Source of the DNA: Blattabacterium cuenoti
GTDB taxonomy: Bacteria > Bacteroidota > Bacteroidia > Flavobacteriales > Blattabacteriaceae
Assembly: GCF_014251755.1 (NCBI RefSeq)
Contig: NZ_CP059200.1
Span: 40,286-104,285, forward strand
DNA: 64,000 nt
Direction of reading: 5' to 3'
Shown piece after piece: positions 36,638 through 45,431 of this stretch (positions are counted from its first letter, which is position 1; each line of letters begins with the position of its first letter). The notes under the pieces are model-generated. The model saw only the letters and a list, made by a program, of their open reading frames with translations. It was not told the DNA's origin and did not search any database. A program made the position numbers and the translations under genes.

Positions 36638-37879
36638 ATGTATCAGTTTTATACAATGAACAAAAAAATTATCATTTTTATGATAATAATCGTAGGTTTT
36701 ATTTTTATTTCTTTAGATAAAATGTTTCTTGATCAAAAAAAACAAATTGTTTCAGAAAAACAGTATGTTGTCACAACGAATCATAAACCTTGTACCGCAT
36801 TATATATTTCAATTTTTTATTTTACTTCTATATCTTTAGGAGCATTGTTTTTTTTAGGAATACAAAATATATCAAAATCAGGTTGGTCCGTGATTATTCA
36901 TCCGATCATGGAGGAAATTTCTTCTTTTATTCCATATGGGTTTTTTATGATTTTTATCATTTTATTATTAAATGCTATGGATATAGTACATATATTTCAT
37001 TGGATGAATTCAGATTTATATAATCCTATTTCTTTAAAGTATGACAAAATTATTGCCAGTAAAAAAATTTTTTTGAATATTCCATTTTTCTTAGTGAGAA
37101 GTATTCTTTATGTATTAATATGTAGTTTTTTTTATTTAAAGATCAAAAGAATATCTTGTACATTATATATATCCCATTCATTAAATGATTATAAAAAATT
37201 ATATTTTATATCTCTTCTTTTCGTTATATTTTTTTCTTTTATTTCCATATTTATGACATGGGATTGGATCATGTCTTTAAATCCACATTGGTTTAGTACT
37301 TTATTGGGGTGGTATGTTTTGAGTAGTTTTATGATAACAGGAATAAGTACTATCACAATAATATCTATTTATCTTAACAAAAAAGGATTGTTTCCTTTAT
37401 TTAGAAAAAGTCATTTACATGATCTTAGCAAATATCTATTTTCTGGTAGCTTGTTGTGGACTTATTTTTGGTTTTCACAATTTTTTCTGTATTGGTATGG
37501 AAATATTCCAGAAGAAATTACTTATTTTATAAAAAGAGAAGAAATTTACAATTCTATCCATTTTTGGATGCTAATTCCTAATTTTTTAGTTCCTTTTTTT
37601 GGTTTAATTAGTAGTAAAAGCAAATCAAATAAAAAAATAGTCTTTTTCGTTTCTTTAATTTTACTCATAGGCCATTACATCGACACATACAATTTAATAG
37701 CTCCAGATATTAATGAAGGTGTAAAATTTTGTATATTCGAAATCATAGGTTCTTTATTAATTATAGGAGGATTTTTTGTTTATATTTTATTTTCCAATTT
37801 TAGTAAAAGAAAAATCAATTCTTCTGAAGGAAATCCTTTTTTTCAGGAAAGTAAAAATTATAAGTATCCTTATATGTAA
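36638..37879 (+). CDS. actF: Alternative complex III membrane subunit ActF
   Basis: A 413-residue polytopic membrane protein (about ten helices), related to ActC, completing the membrane domain of alternative complex III. Conserved-looking pieces include FMTWDWIMSLNPHWFSTLLGWYVLSSF and WFSQFFLYWYGNIPEEITYF, with HFWMLIPNFLVPFFGLI later. Such WDW-MSL and YWYGNIPEE blocks are diagnostic of ActF. ATG at 36638 overlaps the end of actE; 36656 is a second possible start. In free-living relatives cytochrome oxidase genes often follow; here the operon ends and convergent trkA follows, so the terminal oxidase must be encoded elsewhere. Confidence 0.93.
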   Translation: MYQFYTMNKKIIIFMIIIVGFIFISLDKMFLDQKKQIVSEKQYVVTTNHKPCTALYISIFYFTSISLGALFFLGIQNISKSGWSVIIHPIMEEISSFIPYGFFMIFIILLLNAMDIVHIFHWMNSDLYNPISLKYDKIIASKKIFLNIPFFLVRSILYVLICSFFYLKIKRISCTLYISHSLNDYKKLYFISLLFVIFFSFISIFMTWDWIMSLNPHWFSTLLGWYVLSSFMITGISTITIISIYLNKKGLFPLFRKSHLHDLSKYLFSGSLLWTYFWFSQFFLYWYGNIPEEITYFIKREEIYNSIHFWMLIPNFLVPFFGLISSKSKSNKKIVFFVSLILLIGHYIDTYNLIAPDINEGVKFCIFEIIGSLLIIGGFFVYILFSNFSKRKINSSEGNPFFQESKNYKYPYM

Positions 37880-37993
37880 AGATTCCATCTTTTTTTTAAA
37901 AAAAAACTTCAATGTTACTTACGTTTTGTAAAAACTAAAAAAAGTTTTATAAAAATTCATTTTCATAAAAGAAAGAATAAAAAGAAAATGAAT

Positions 37994-38680
37994 CTATTTT
38001 TTATCTTTTATAAAATTCATGATAGATTTGTTAGAACCAAAAAGAGTTAATATATCCCCATTTTGTAAAACAGTCTCTCCTGTAACCAATCCTATGACTT
38101 TTCTTGTATGAGTTCCTTTAGATGACAATGGATTATGGATGTCTCGTATTACGGTAATTAAAGAAACAGAATATTTTTGTGTCAATTTTAAACTTTTCAC
38201 AGATTTTCCACTAAAAGAATATGGAGAAAAAACTTCTGCGATAGAATGCTTATTATCTACTCTGAAATAATCTAAAGCATAATTAAAAGATATTTGTTTC
38301 GTCAAACGAAACGCTGCATCTTGTTCTGGATGAATCACGTTATTAATTCCCATAGCTTCTAATATTGTATCATGTATTTTGGATAAAGATCTACTTACAA
38401 TTTTCAAATTTTTATATTTTTTAAGTATAGCTGTAGTTACGATTGATGACCCTTCGTTTTCTCCAATTGCTACAATTCCTAAATCTGCTTGTTGAATCGG
38501 TAATACTTTGTAAGCCGCTTCATTATTTGCATCCATACATACTACATTTGCTATATGATCTTTCAATAAATCCACTTTTTCCATTTTATGATCTATACCA
38601 AAAACTTCATGTCCATTATCTGTTAAATTAAGAGCTAAAGATCTTCCAAAATTTCCTAACCCAATAATTATAATTTTCAT
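37994..38680 (-). CDS. trkA: Potassium uptake regulatory subunit TrkA/KtrA
   Basis: Cytosolic gating subunit of a Trk/Ktr potassium channel. The RCK_N domain starts MKIIIIGLGNFGRSLALNL, a Rossmann GxGxxG nucleotide site at residues 7-12, followed by the acidic FGIDHKMEKV and VCMDANNEAA. The C-terminal RCK_C domain is seen from about residue 145 (SIAEVFSPYSFSGKSVKSL, GETVLQNGDILTLFGSN). At 228 aa it has one RCK unit, like KtrA rather than the duplicated E. coli TrkA. It is encoded 22 bases downstream of the pore subunit gene trkH and converges on the act operon across a 114-base gap that contains no clear feature. Confidence 0.93.
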   Translation of the reverse strand: MKIIIIGLGNFGRSLALNLTDNGHEVFGIDHKMEKVDLLKDHIANVVCMDANNEAAYKVLPIQQADLGIVAIGENEGSSIVTTAILKKYKNLKIVSRSLSKIHDTILEAMGINNVIHPEQDAAFRLTKQISFNYALDYFRVDNKHSIAEVFSPYSFSGKSVKSLKLTQKYSVSLITVIRDIHNPLSSKGTHTRKVIGLVTGETVLQNGDILTLFGSNKSIMNFIKDKK

Positions 38681-38702
38681 ATTTTCTGTTTACTTACTCT
38701 TC

Positions 38703-40520
38703 TTAATTAATAAGAACATTTCCTTTAGGATATCTGTAATAATGATGAGAACCAATTTTATTTTTTCTCAAAAATCCAATCATAACATTAAAAATTCCTA
38801 TTCTTCCTAACAACATTAAAAGTATTAAAATTAATTTACTTCCGTTTGACAAATTAGAAGTTATTCCTAAAGATAATCCTGCTGTAGAAAAAGCGGAAAA
38901 TACTTCAAAAGAAATTGATAAAATATTTTCTTTTGGATCCAAAAAAATTATAAGTAAAATACTTATGTATATAACGATTATAGATAACATAATAATAGAA
39001 AAAGATAATCGAATCGATTCCGAAGATATTTCTTTTCTTTGTATTTCTACTCTATTTTTTCCTCTAGATAAAGAAATAATATTCATTAACGCTAATGCAA
39101 AAGTACTTGTTTTTATCCCTCCACCAGTAGAAGCGGGAGAAGCTCCTATCCACATCAAAAAAATAGTAAAAAAAATAGTAATGGGAGTAAAAGTATTCAT
39201 ATTTAATACATGAAATCCAGCTGTTCTAGATGTAGCGGAAGAAAAAAATGAAACAATCCATTTTCCATGAAAAGAAGAATGTTCGGAAAGAGAACAATGA
39301 TATTCACTTATATAATAAAAAACGGTTCCAAAAAAAAGCAAAAAAAAAGTGGTTAGTATAACAATTTTTGTATTTAAAGTTACTACATGTACAGGACATC
39401 GAAAATCTTCATCTTTAAATATTTTTAAAAAATATTTTTTAATACTCAACCATATATATGCAAAAAAATTAAATAAAATGTTAAAACCTATTCCTCCCAA
39501 TATTAGTAAAAAAGCGATAATTAATTGAAATAGATAATTAAATCTCACAGATTGTGAATATAATCCTTGACTTAGGGTAGAAAATCCACTATTACAAAAA
39601 GCGGATATAGAATGAAAAATAGAAAAAAACAAAAGATTATCAGATTCTATTGAATTTTTTTCTTTAATAGAAAAATAAATTAATAAAGTTCCTATACATT
39701 CTACTGTTAAAGTAAACAGGACTACTTTTACAGCTAAACTAAGAACGTTATTTGTTGTTTTTGTATTTAAAAAATTACTAATAAAAATAGCTTCCTTAAA
39801 AGAAAATCCATCTCTAAAAAAGTAACTAAAAAATGAAGTTATAGTTAAAATACCCAATCCTCCCAGTTCTATTAATATAAGTATAAAAATTTTTCCTAAA
39901 TATGTAAAATCTTTAGCTGTATCTAATACTACTAATCCTGTTACACATACCGCACTAGTAGAAGTAAATAAAGCATCTATAAATGATATTTTTTTGACTA
40001 CTGTAGATGCAGGAAGCATTAATAAGATAGAACCCAAAAAGGATAAAAAAACAAAACTTGTAATGAATATAAAAGCAGGATTATGAATTTTGACGTATAT
40101 TATTCGTATAAAATAAGTGATACGAATCAAAACATATAAAATTAAACTAATAAGTGTGTATATTTTTATATCTGAAGTTATATTAGTTATATTTTCATTA
40201 TGATAAAAGAAAAAAATTTTTAAAAAGGAAAAAATAAAAGAAAACATCAATATACAAAGGGATAAAACAATCATGGATTTATAACCTTTTTCAAGATTTT
40301 TATCAAGAAGAATAAAAAAGTGTAACATACTTATTATTAATACAATTCCTAAAAGGATTTCGACATTAAAAAATAGAAAATTTTTCCATCCTAAAGAAAG
40401 AATTATATAAATAAATATAATTGGAGTAAACATATTCAAAACATTTTGAAATCTAATTTGAATCATGATTTTTGTATGAAAAATTTTAATTTTTTGATCA
40501 TAATTTTGTATAAATAACAA
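38703..40520 (-). CDS. trkH: Potassium uptake channel subunit TrkH/KtrB
   Basis: A membrane pore protein of the Trk/Ktr family. Selectivity-filter loops are visible: TSTSAVCVTGLVVLDTAKD in the first repeat, SISAFCNSGFSTLSQGLYS in the second, SSATSRTAGFHVLNM in the third and FSAFSTAGLSLGITSNLS in the fourth, each with a central Gly. Extra N-terminal helices (first 130 residues) are common in Bacteroidota. The longest frame starts with TTG at 40520 (605 aa); ATG at 40466 (587 aa, MIQIRFQNVLNM) is an equally good or better start. It works with TrkA just downstream. A small hairpin (40536-40558) lies upstream of the TTG. Confidence 0.92.
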   Translation of the reverse strand: MLFIQNYDQKIKIFHTKIMIQIRFQNVLNMFTPIIFIYIILSLGWKNFLFFNVEILLGIVLIISMLHFFILLDKNLEKGYKSMIVLSLCILMFSFIFSFLKIFFFYHNENITNITSDIKIYTLISLILYVLIRITYFIRIIYVKIHNPAFIFITSFVFLSFLGSILLMLPASTVVKKISFIDALFTSTSAVCVTGLVVLDTAKDFTYLGKIFILILIELGGLGILTITSFFSYFFRDGFSFKEAIFISNFLNTKTTNNVLSLAVKVVLFTLTVECIGTLLIYFSIKEKNSIESDNLLFFSIFHSISAFCNSGFSTLSQGLYSQSVRFNYLFQLIIAFLLILGGIGFNILFNFFAYIWLSIKKYFLKIFKDEDFRCPVHVVTLNTKIVILTTFFLLFFGTVFYYISEYHCSLSEHSSFHGKWIVSFFSSATSRTAGFHVLNMNTFTPITIFFTIFLMWIGASPASTGGGIKTSTFALALMNIISLSRGKNRVEIQRKEISSESIRLSFSIIMLSIIVIYISILLIIFLDPKENILSISFEVFSAFSTAGLSLGITSNLSNGSKLILILLMLLGRIGIFNVMIGFLRKNKIGSHHYYRYPKGNVLIN

Positions 40521-40759
40521 TTAATTGCTTAAAATGATTGATTTAATAAGAATCAATCCTATCTAAATGTTCAAATTTAGAATATTTAGGTTTGATTAAA
40601 ATATGTCTAAAATCAATAAAAAAGTAATTTTTTTTGTCATATGGGGTAGTAAGAAGGAGAAATAAATGGAACTGTATTTATAGGTTTTATCTGAAAAATA
40701 GCACATGGTGCACTATTTTCATTATTTTAAATTTTTTTCTCACAAAATGTATGTATTTT
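40521..40759. other. 239-base intergenic region with two small hairpins, no recognised gene
   Basis: Between tsaB and trkH (both minus strand). It holds an 8-bp perfect hairpin (40536-40558: GATTGATT, 7-nt loop, AATCAATC) just before trkH and a second hairpin (40695-40719). On the minus strand a frame without a start reads ENSAPCAIFQIKPINTVPF and on to a stop, which I cannot assign; it could be the tail of a lost gene or chance. No -7 box, tRNA or known riboswitch was seen. Confidence 0.5.
40695..40719 (-). terminator. Possible Rho-independent terminator after tsaB
   Basis: On the minus strand AAAATAG, a 2-nt bulge (TG), CAC-type pairing and CAT loop form a stem of about ten pairs (core GCAC/GTGC), and the 3' side ends in a short T-run (CTATTTTTC). 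It lies about 40 bases after the tsaB stop. The bulge and weak U-tract keep confidence low. Confidence 0.35.
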
Positions 40760-41401
40760 TTATAAATAAAAAGGAATAAATTTTTCGATATCATCGAATT
40801 TTTTTTTACAAAATTTTTTATAAGAAATGAGAGACATATCCATTGCAGATGGCATCTTGTATAAAAATTCTCTTTTTCCTGTAATGAATTTCTTCTTTTT
40901 AAGAGAAGAAATATTTCCTATAATAAAATGGACTTTTTTATATTCTGATATCGATTTTAAAAAATCGTTATCTAATTTTTTTATTCTAATGGGATTTAAT
41001 CTTTTTTTTGATTCATTAAATAATGAAGTATAGAAAAAATCAGATTTAACATGTATCATGGGAATTAAGAATCCTTTTTTTATGTTTATTTTATAACTCA
41101 TTACTGTCAATGTATCTACAGATAACAAAGGAATATTTAAAGCACAACACAATCCTTTAGCCGCCGATGCCCCTATTCTTAAAGAAGTATAGGATCCTGG
41201 TCCTTTGCTAACACAAACAGATTTTAAATCTTTAAGATGAATTCCGGAAATGCTTGTAGCATATTGTATAAATGTGTGCAATTTTTCTGAATGAAAATAT
41301 TCTTTTGAACATTCTTCTATAGAAGTTAAACATATTCCATTTTTAGCAATGCTGACTGAACAATTTTTTGTAGAAGTTTCTAAATTTAGAATTAAAGACA
41401 T
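40760..41401 (-). CDS. tsaB: tRNA threonylcarbamoyladenosine biosynthesis protein TsaB
   Basis: A partner of TsaD in making the universal t6A37 modification of tRNAs that read ANN codons. The N-terminus LILNLETSTKNCSVSIAKNG is the ASKHA-fold start typical of TsaB, followed by the signature VCVSKGPGSYTSLRIGASAAKGL and then LLSVDTLTVMSY. The frame extends to 41434, but ATG at 41401 places the start directly before the conserved LNLETST segment, removes the overlap with the divergent nadE and is preferred (213 aa). The C-terminal half is less conserved, as usual for TsaB. TsaC, TsaD and TsaE are not in the window. Confidence 0.9.
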   Translation of the reverse strand: MSLILNLETSTKNCSVSIAKNGICLTSIEECSKEYFHSEKLHTFIQYATSISGIHLKDLKSVCVSKGPGSYTSLRIGASAAKGLCCALNIPLLSVDTLTVMSYKINIKKGFLIPMIHVKSDFFYTSLFNESKKRLNPIRIKKLDNDFLKSISEYKKVHFIIGNISSLKKKKFITGKREFLYKMPSAMDMSLISYKKFCKKKFDDIEKFIPFYL

Positions 41402-41424
41402 ATATATTAAATTTTTGAAAATTA

Positions 41425-42237
41425 ATGTATTCAAATCAAATGATAAGAACAGAAAAAGTAATTCGATATATTGTTTCCTGGTTGAAAAAATATATTCAAA
41501 AATCTAAATCTAATGGTTTTATTATTGGAATATCTGGAGGAGTGGATTCTTCCGTAACTTCTTTTTTAGTAGCTATGACAAAATTTCCTACTATCATATT
41601 AGAAATGCCTATTTTGGAAAAAGAAAAAAATTTGTTTCCTATAAAACATGCAAAATTTTTGAAAAAAAAATTTTCGAATGTTCATTATTTTGAAAAAGAT
41701 TTATCTGCTTTATTCAAAACTTTTTGTCATACAACGAATGATATTCAAAAAAATTCTAAACTTTCTTTAGCATTAGCTAATGTAAAATCTCGTATTCGTA
41801 TGTTAACTTTATACTATTATGCTAATATAAAAAATTATCTTGTTGTTGGAACTGGAAATAAAGTGGAAGATTTTGGAGTCGGTTTTTTTACAAAATATGG
41901 AGATGGAGGAGTGGATTTACATCCAATAGCTGATTTAACTAAGAGTGAAGTTCGTTTTTTAGCTAAAAAATTAAATATTCTTGATGAAATTCAAAAAGCA
42001 AAGCCAACGGATGGACTTTGGGAAGATCAACGATCAGATGAAGATCAATTAGGAGCGACTTATGAAGAATTAGAATGGGCAATGAAAATTATGAAAACAA
42101 AAAATTATACTTTTTCTGAAATAGAATATCAAATTTTAAAAAAATATAAAATGTTACATCAAAAAAATAGACATAAAATGATTCCTATTCCTATATGTAA
42201 AATACCTGATGATATAAAAAATTCTATTTTATTATGA
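41425..42237 (+). CDS. nadE: NAD synthetase, ammonia-dependent
   Basis: Catalyses the last step of NAD synthesis: amidation of nicotinate adenine dinucleotide. The ATP-pyrophosphatase P-loop is GISGGVDSSVTSFL near residues 33-46, followed by the conserved SRIRMLTLYYYAN, VVGTGNKVEDFGVGFFTKYGDGGVD with the second signature, and KPTDGLWEDQRSDEDQLGATYEELE. At 270 aa it lacks the glutaminase domain, so it uses free ammonia. Nitrogen-recycling symbionts would have ammonia in supply (an inference). It diverges from tsaB with only 23 bases between starts, so the two promoters must overlap. Confidence 0.95.
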   Translation: MYSNQMIRTEKVIRYIVSWLKKYIQKSKSNGFIIGISGGVDSSVTSFLVAMTKFPTIILEMPILEKEKNLFPIKHAKFLKKKFSNVHYFEKDLSALFKTFCHTTNDIQKNSKLSLALANVKSRIRMLTLYYYANIKNYLVVGTGNKVEDFGVGFFTKYGDGGVDLHPIADLTKSEVRFLAKKLNILDEIQKAKPTDGLWEDQRSDEDQLGATYEELEWAMKIMKTKNYTFSEIEYQILKKYKMLHQKNRHKMIPIPICKIPDDIKNSILL

Positions 42238-42282
42238 ATAAGAAAAAATATTCAACAATAAATCATAACAGAATCGTTTTTG

Positions 42283-42290
42283 TAACTTTG
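42283..42290 (+). promoter_or_regulatory. Putative folE -7 promoter box
   Basis: TAACTTTG matches the Bacteroidota -7 consensus TAnnTTTG, 25 bases upstream of the folE ATG, in the 77-base gap after nadE. No convincing -33 TTTG at the expected distance. It implies folE-cysS can be transcribed independently of nadE. Confidence 0.45.
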
Positions 42291-42314
42291 TTTTCCATGG
42301 ATTAAGTTCATTTT

Positions 42315-43004
42315 ATGATGGAAGGAAAACATAATAAAATTAAAAAAATAAAATTGAATCAAAAATATAATTCTATTTTAAATCATTCAATTAATCCAGA
42401 TTTGACTTCACAAAATAACGTTTGTTTTATGAGTGATGAAGAAAAAATTGAAAAAATAAAAAAACATTTTTTTCATATTATGGAAGTTTTAGGGTTGGAT
42501 ATGAATGATGATAGTTTACGAAAAACACCAAAACGAGTTGCAAAAATGTTTATACAAGAAATCTTCAGTGGTCTTAATCCAAAGAATTCTCCTAATTTTT
42601 CCATTTTTGAAAATAAATACAAATATAACCAAATGTTAATAGAAAAAAATATAACAGTTTATTCCACTTGTGAACATCATTTTCTTCCCATCATAGGAAA
42701 AGCACATGTAGGTTATATTTCTAATGGAAAAGTTGTAGGTCTTTCTAAAATCAATAGAATTGTCAACTTTTATGCAAAAAGACCACAAGTTCAAGAACGT
42801 TTAACAATACAAATTGTTCAATCCTTAAAAAAAATGTTAGAAACACAAGATGTAGCTTGTATTATAGAGGCAAAACATTTGTGTGTTAATTCTCGTGGAA
42901 TTAAAGATACAGATAGTAGTACTGTTACTACTGAGTTAATAGGATCCTTTAAAACAAATTCAGAAATTCGAAAAGAATTTTTGCATCATATTGGAATTTC
43001 TTAA
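42315..43004 (+). CDS. folE: GTP cyclohydrolase I
   Basis: The first step of folate synthesis: GTP to 7,8-dihydroneopterin triphosphate. Conserved landmarks are DDSLRKTPKRVAKMF near residues 59-73, the zinc and active-site segment YSTCEHHFLPIIGKAHVGYI near 115-134, GLSKINRIVNFYAKRPQVQERLT, and VACIIEAKHLCVNSRGIKD with the second zinc-ligand Cys. The catalytic histidines and both cysteines are kept. Length 229 aa with a slightly long Lys/Asn-rich N-terminus. A methionine pair (ATGATG) makes the start 42315 or 42318. cysS begins at the base following the stop, so the two are co-translated. Confidence 0.96.
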   Translation: MMEGKHNKIKKIKLNQKYNSILNHSINPDLTSQNNVCFMSDEEKIEKIKKHFFHIMEVLGLDMNDDSLRKTPKRVAKMFIQEIFSGLNPKNSPNFSIFENKYKYNQMLIEKNITVYSTCEHHFLPIIGKAHVGYISNGKVVGLSKINRIVNFYAKRPQVQERLTIQIVQSLKKMLETQDVACIIEAKHLCVNSRGIKDTDSSTVTTELIGSFKTNSEIRKEFLHHIGIS

Positions 43005-44471
43005 ATGAAAAAAATGGAGGAAAAGAGTTATCAACAAAAAAATAGAAATCATTTAAAAATATATAATTCTTTAACAGAAAAAAAAGAATTATTTCATCCG
43101 ATTCATAAGGAATATGTTGGTATTTATGTATGTGGACCTACGGTTTATAACTACTTACATTTAGGAAATTGTAGAACTTTTATATCATTTGATATTGTTT
43201 TTCGTTATTTAAAACATTTGGGATATAAAGTTCGTTATGTAAGAAATATTACTGATGTTGGACATTTAGAAAATGAAAATTTTGATATAGAAGATAAAAT
43301 TTCTCAAAAATCTCGTATAGAAGGACTTGAACCCATGGAAATTGTTCAAAAATACACTATTTCTTTTCACAACTTATTAAATGTTTTAAATGTATTACCT
43401 CCAAGTATAGAACCTACGGCTACAGGTCATATTATAGAACAAATAGATATGATTCAAGAGCTAATTCAAAAAAAATTAGCATACGAAGTAAATGGATCTG
43501 TTTATTTTGATTTAAAAGAATATAGAAAATTCTATCCTTATGGGGTGATTAGCAAAAATAAAATCGATCAACTTTTTTATAAAAAATTAAAATTTATAGA
43601 AGAAAAACGTGGATTTCATGATTTTTCTCTTTGGAAAAGAGCTCATTCTAATCATATTATGAATTGGAATTCTCCATGGGGAAGAGGATTTCCTGGTTGG
43701 CATATAGAATGTACTACAATGAGTACAAAATATTTAGGAGAAACTTTTGACATCCATGGTGGAGGAATAGATTTAAAATTTCCTCATCATGAATGCGAAT
43801 TAGCACAAGCGATAGGAATTTATAACAAAAGTTATTTTGCTCATTATTGGATGCATACGAATATGCTCACTTTAAATGGAAAAAAGATGAGTAAATCTAC
43901 AGGAAATTTTTTGGAATTAAAAGACATCATTTATAACAAAACTTTTTTTCCTAGTATTTTCAGGTTTTACATTTTACAAACCCATTATAGAAACATTATG
44001 GATTTTTCCAATAAAGGACTAATAGAAGCTGAAAAAGGATATCATAAAATCATGAAAGCTATAAAAATATTAAAACATTTAGAACCTAAGACTAAAACAT
44101 CAAAAAATTTAGACATTTTTAATGTTCATCATTGGATATATATTTGTTATCAAGCTATTAATGATGACTTTAATATTCCTTTATTAATAACTCATTTATT
44201 TCAAATTTCTACACTCATCATTAATAATTCCATTCAAAACATATCTCATTTTCATCTATTAAAAAAATATATGATTTATTTTGTTTTTGATATTTTAGGA
44301 ATTCAAGAAATCAACTATCATGAAGAAAATTCTAAAAAATTAAACACCCTCATTGAGGGATTGATCAAATTTCGTACAGAAGAAAGAAAACAAAAACATT
44401 GGATTATTTCAGATAAAATTAGACAAGAACTGTATTCTATAGGAGTTTTATTACATGATAAAAAATTATAG
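43005..44471 (+). CDS. cysS: Cysteinyl-tRNA synthetase
   Basis: Charges tRNA-Cys. The class I HIGH-like motif is in [17 protein letters not shown] near residues 44-60 (the first Cys is a zinc ligand), the zinc site continues with [12 protein letters not shown] and [18 protein letters not shown], and the KMSKS loop is [15 protein letters not shown] near residue 293. Length 488 aa is usual. ATG at 43005 abuts the folE stop; 43014 is an alternative. The 3' end is followed by the remains of a cystathionine gamma-synthase/lyase gene on the opposite strand. Confidence 0.96.
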   Translation: MKKMEEKSYQQKNRNHLKIYNSLTEKKELFHPIHKEYVGIYVCGPTVYNYLHLGNCRTFISFDIVFRYLKHLGYKVRYVRNITDVGHLENENFDIEDKISQKSRIEGLEPMEIVQKYTISFHNLLNVLNVLPPSIEPTATGHIIEQIDMIQELIQKKLAYEVNGSVYFDLKEYRKFYPYGVISKNKIDQLFYKKLKFIEEKRGFHDFSLWKRAHSNHIMNWNSPWGRGFPGWHIECTTMSTKYLGETFDIHGGGIDLKFPHHECELAQAIGIYNKSYFAHYWMHTNMLTLNGKKMSKSTGNFLELKDIIYNKTFFPSIFRFYILQTHYRNIMDFSNKGLIEAEKGYHKIMKAIKILKHLEPKTKTSKNLDIFNVHHWIYICYQAINDDFNIPLLITHLFQISTLIINNSIQNISHFHLLKKYMIYFVFDILGIQEINYHEENSKKLNTLIEGLIKFRTEERKQKHWIISDKIRQELYSIGVLLHDKKL

Positions 44472-44475
44472 ATAT

Positions 44476-45334
44476 AAAAAAAAGCTTGATCAAGATCTTC
44501 AATAAGATCTTCTGCGTTTTCTATTCCAAGAGATAAACAGAATCATAGAATTTTGTATTCCTGCATTCATTCTGATTTATAAAGGAGTATATTTGTGAGT
44601 CATAGTTGCTGGATAACAAATTAAACTTTTTGTCTTTCCCCAACTTTCTGACAAAAAAAATAATTTTGTAGAAGTCACAACTTGTTTTGCTGATTTTACT
44701 GTATTTTTTTTTCAACTAAAAGAAACAATTCCTCCAAAATATCGTTGTTGTTTTACTGCAAAAAAATGATTTTTATGATGAGATAATCCAGGATTATAAA
44801 CTTTATCTAGTTCATCATTTTTTTTGTTTTTTTTTAAAAAAGAAGCGATTTGTAAAGCATTTTGTTGAAATTGTTTTTTTGATACGTCAATATAACGTTT
44901 GTCTTCCTCTTACAGTTGCATTTTGCATATACTTTAGTTTTTCATAATACAACAAATATGGTTTTTTTGAGAGTAATTAATCCATCTAATACATCTGAAT
45001 ATCCTGATAAATATTTTGTAGAACTATGAATTACTATATCTGATCCTAATTTCAAAGGATTTTGAATGGCAGGAGAAGCAAATGTGTTATCTACAACAAC
45101 TAAAATAGTTGGATTTTTTCTTTTTATTTTTTTACTAATTAATTCTATATCAAATATTTTCAACGTAGGATTATTCGTTATAGGATAATCAAATCCTTTA
45201 TGAACACCAGAAACTTCTTGTACGTAAGTTGAAGTTTGATATATTATTGGTGTGAAAATGGAACCTGTAAGAGGATCATATAAAATATTTTGAATAATTT
45301 TTGTTTTTTCCTTCATCGTTATAATGAATTTCAT
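44476..45334 (-). pseudogene. Decayed cystathionine gamma-synthase/beta-lyase (Cys/Met metabolism PLP enzyme)
   Basis: Reading the minus strand gives, in order but in shifting frames, the pieces of a Cys/Met PLP enzyme. From 45334: IYQTSTYVQEVSGVHKGFDYPITNNPT, then after a deletion of about 100 residues FDIELISKKIKRKNPTILVVVDNTFASPAIQNPL and the PLP-lysine segment HSSTKYLSGYSDVLDGLI. Further down, with stops and frameshifts, come PGLSHHKNH and FGG-type fragments, the end motif SWGKTKSLICYPATMTH, and LGIENAEDLIEDLDQAF next to cysS. The start, middle and C-terminus are all recognisable, but there is an internal deletion and several disruptions, so it is dead. Whether it was metB, metC or a cysteine-forming lyase (mccB-like) cannot be told. 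Loss would affect transsulfuration between Cys and Met. Confidence 0.9.
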
Positions 45335-45378
45335 ATAATATCGTATGCAAATGTATTCAAAACATGAAAATATAATTG

Positions 45379-45411
45379 TTTGAAATTTTTTATAAAAAAA
45401 ATATAAATTTG
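45379..45411 (+). promoter_or_regulatory. Flavobacterial-type promoter of the atp operon
   Basis: TTTG at 45379-45382 and TAAATTTG at 45404-45411 match the Bacteroidota -33 and -7 boxes (TTTG ... TAnnTTTG), with a 21-base spacer. The atpB ATG follows 21 bases later, leaving a short leader. This is the best two-box promoter of this type I found in the window. Confidence 0.6.
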
Positions 45412-45431
45412 TTTCCTATTTTTCGATGTAA

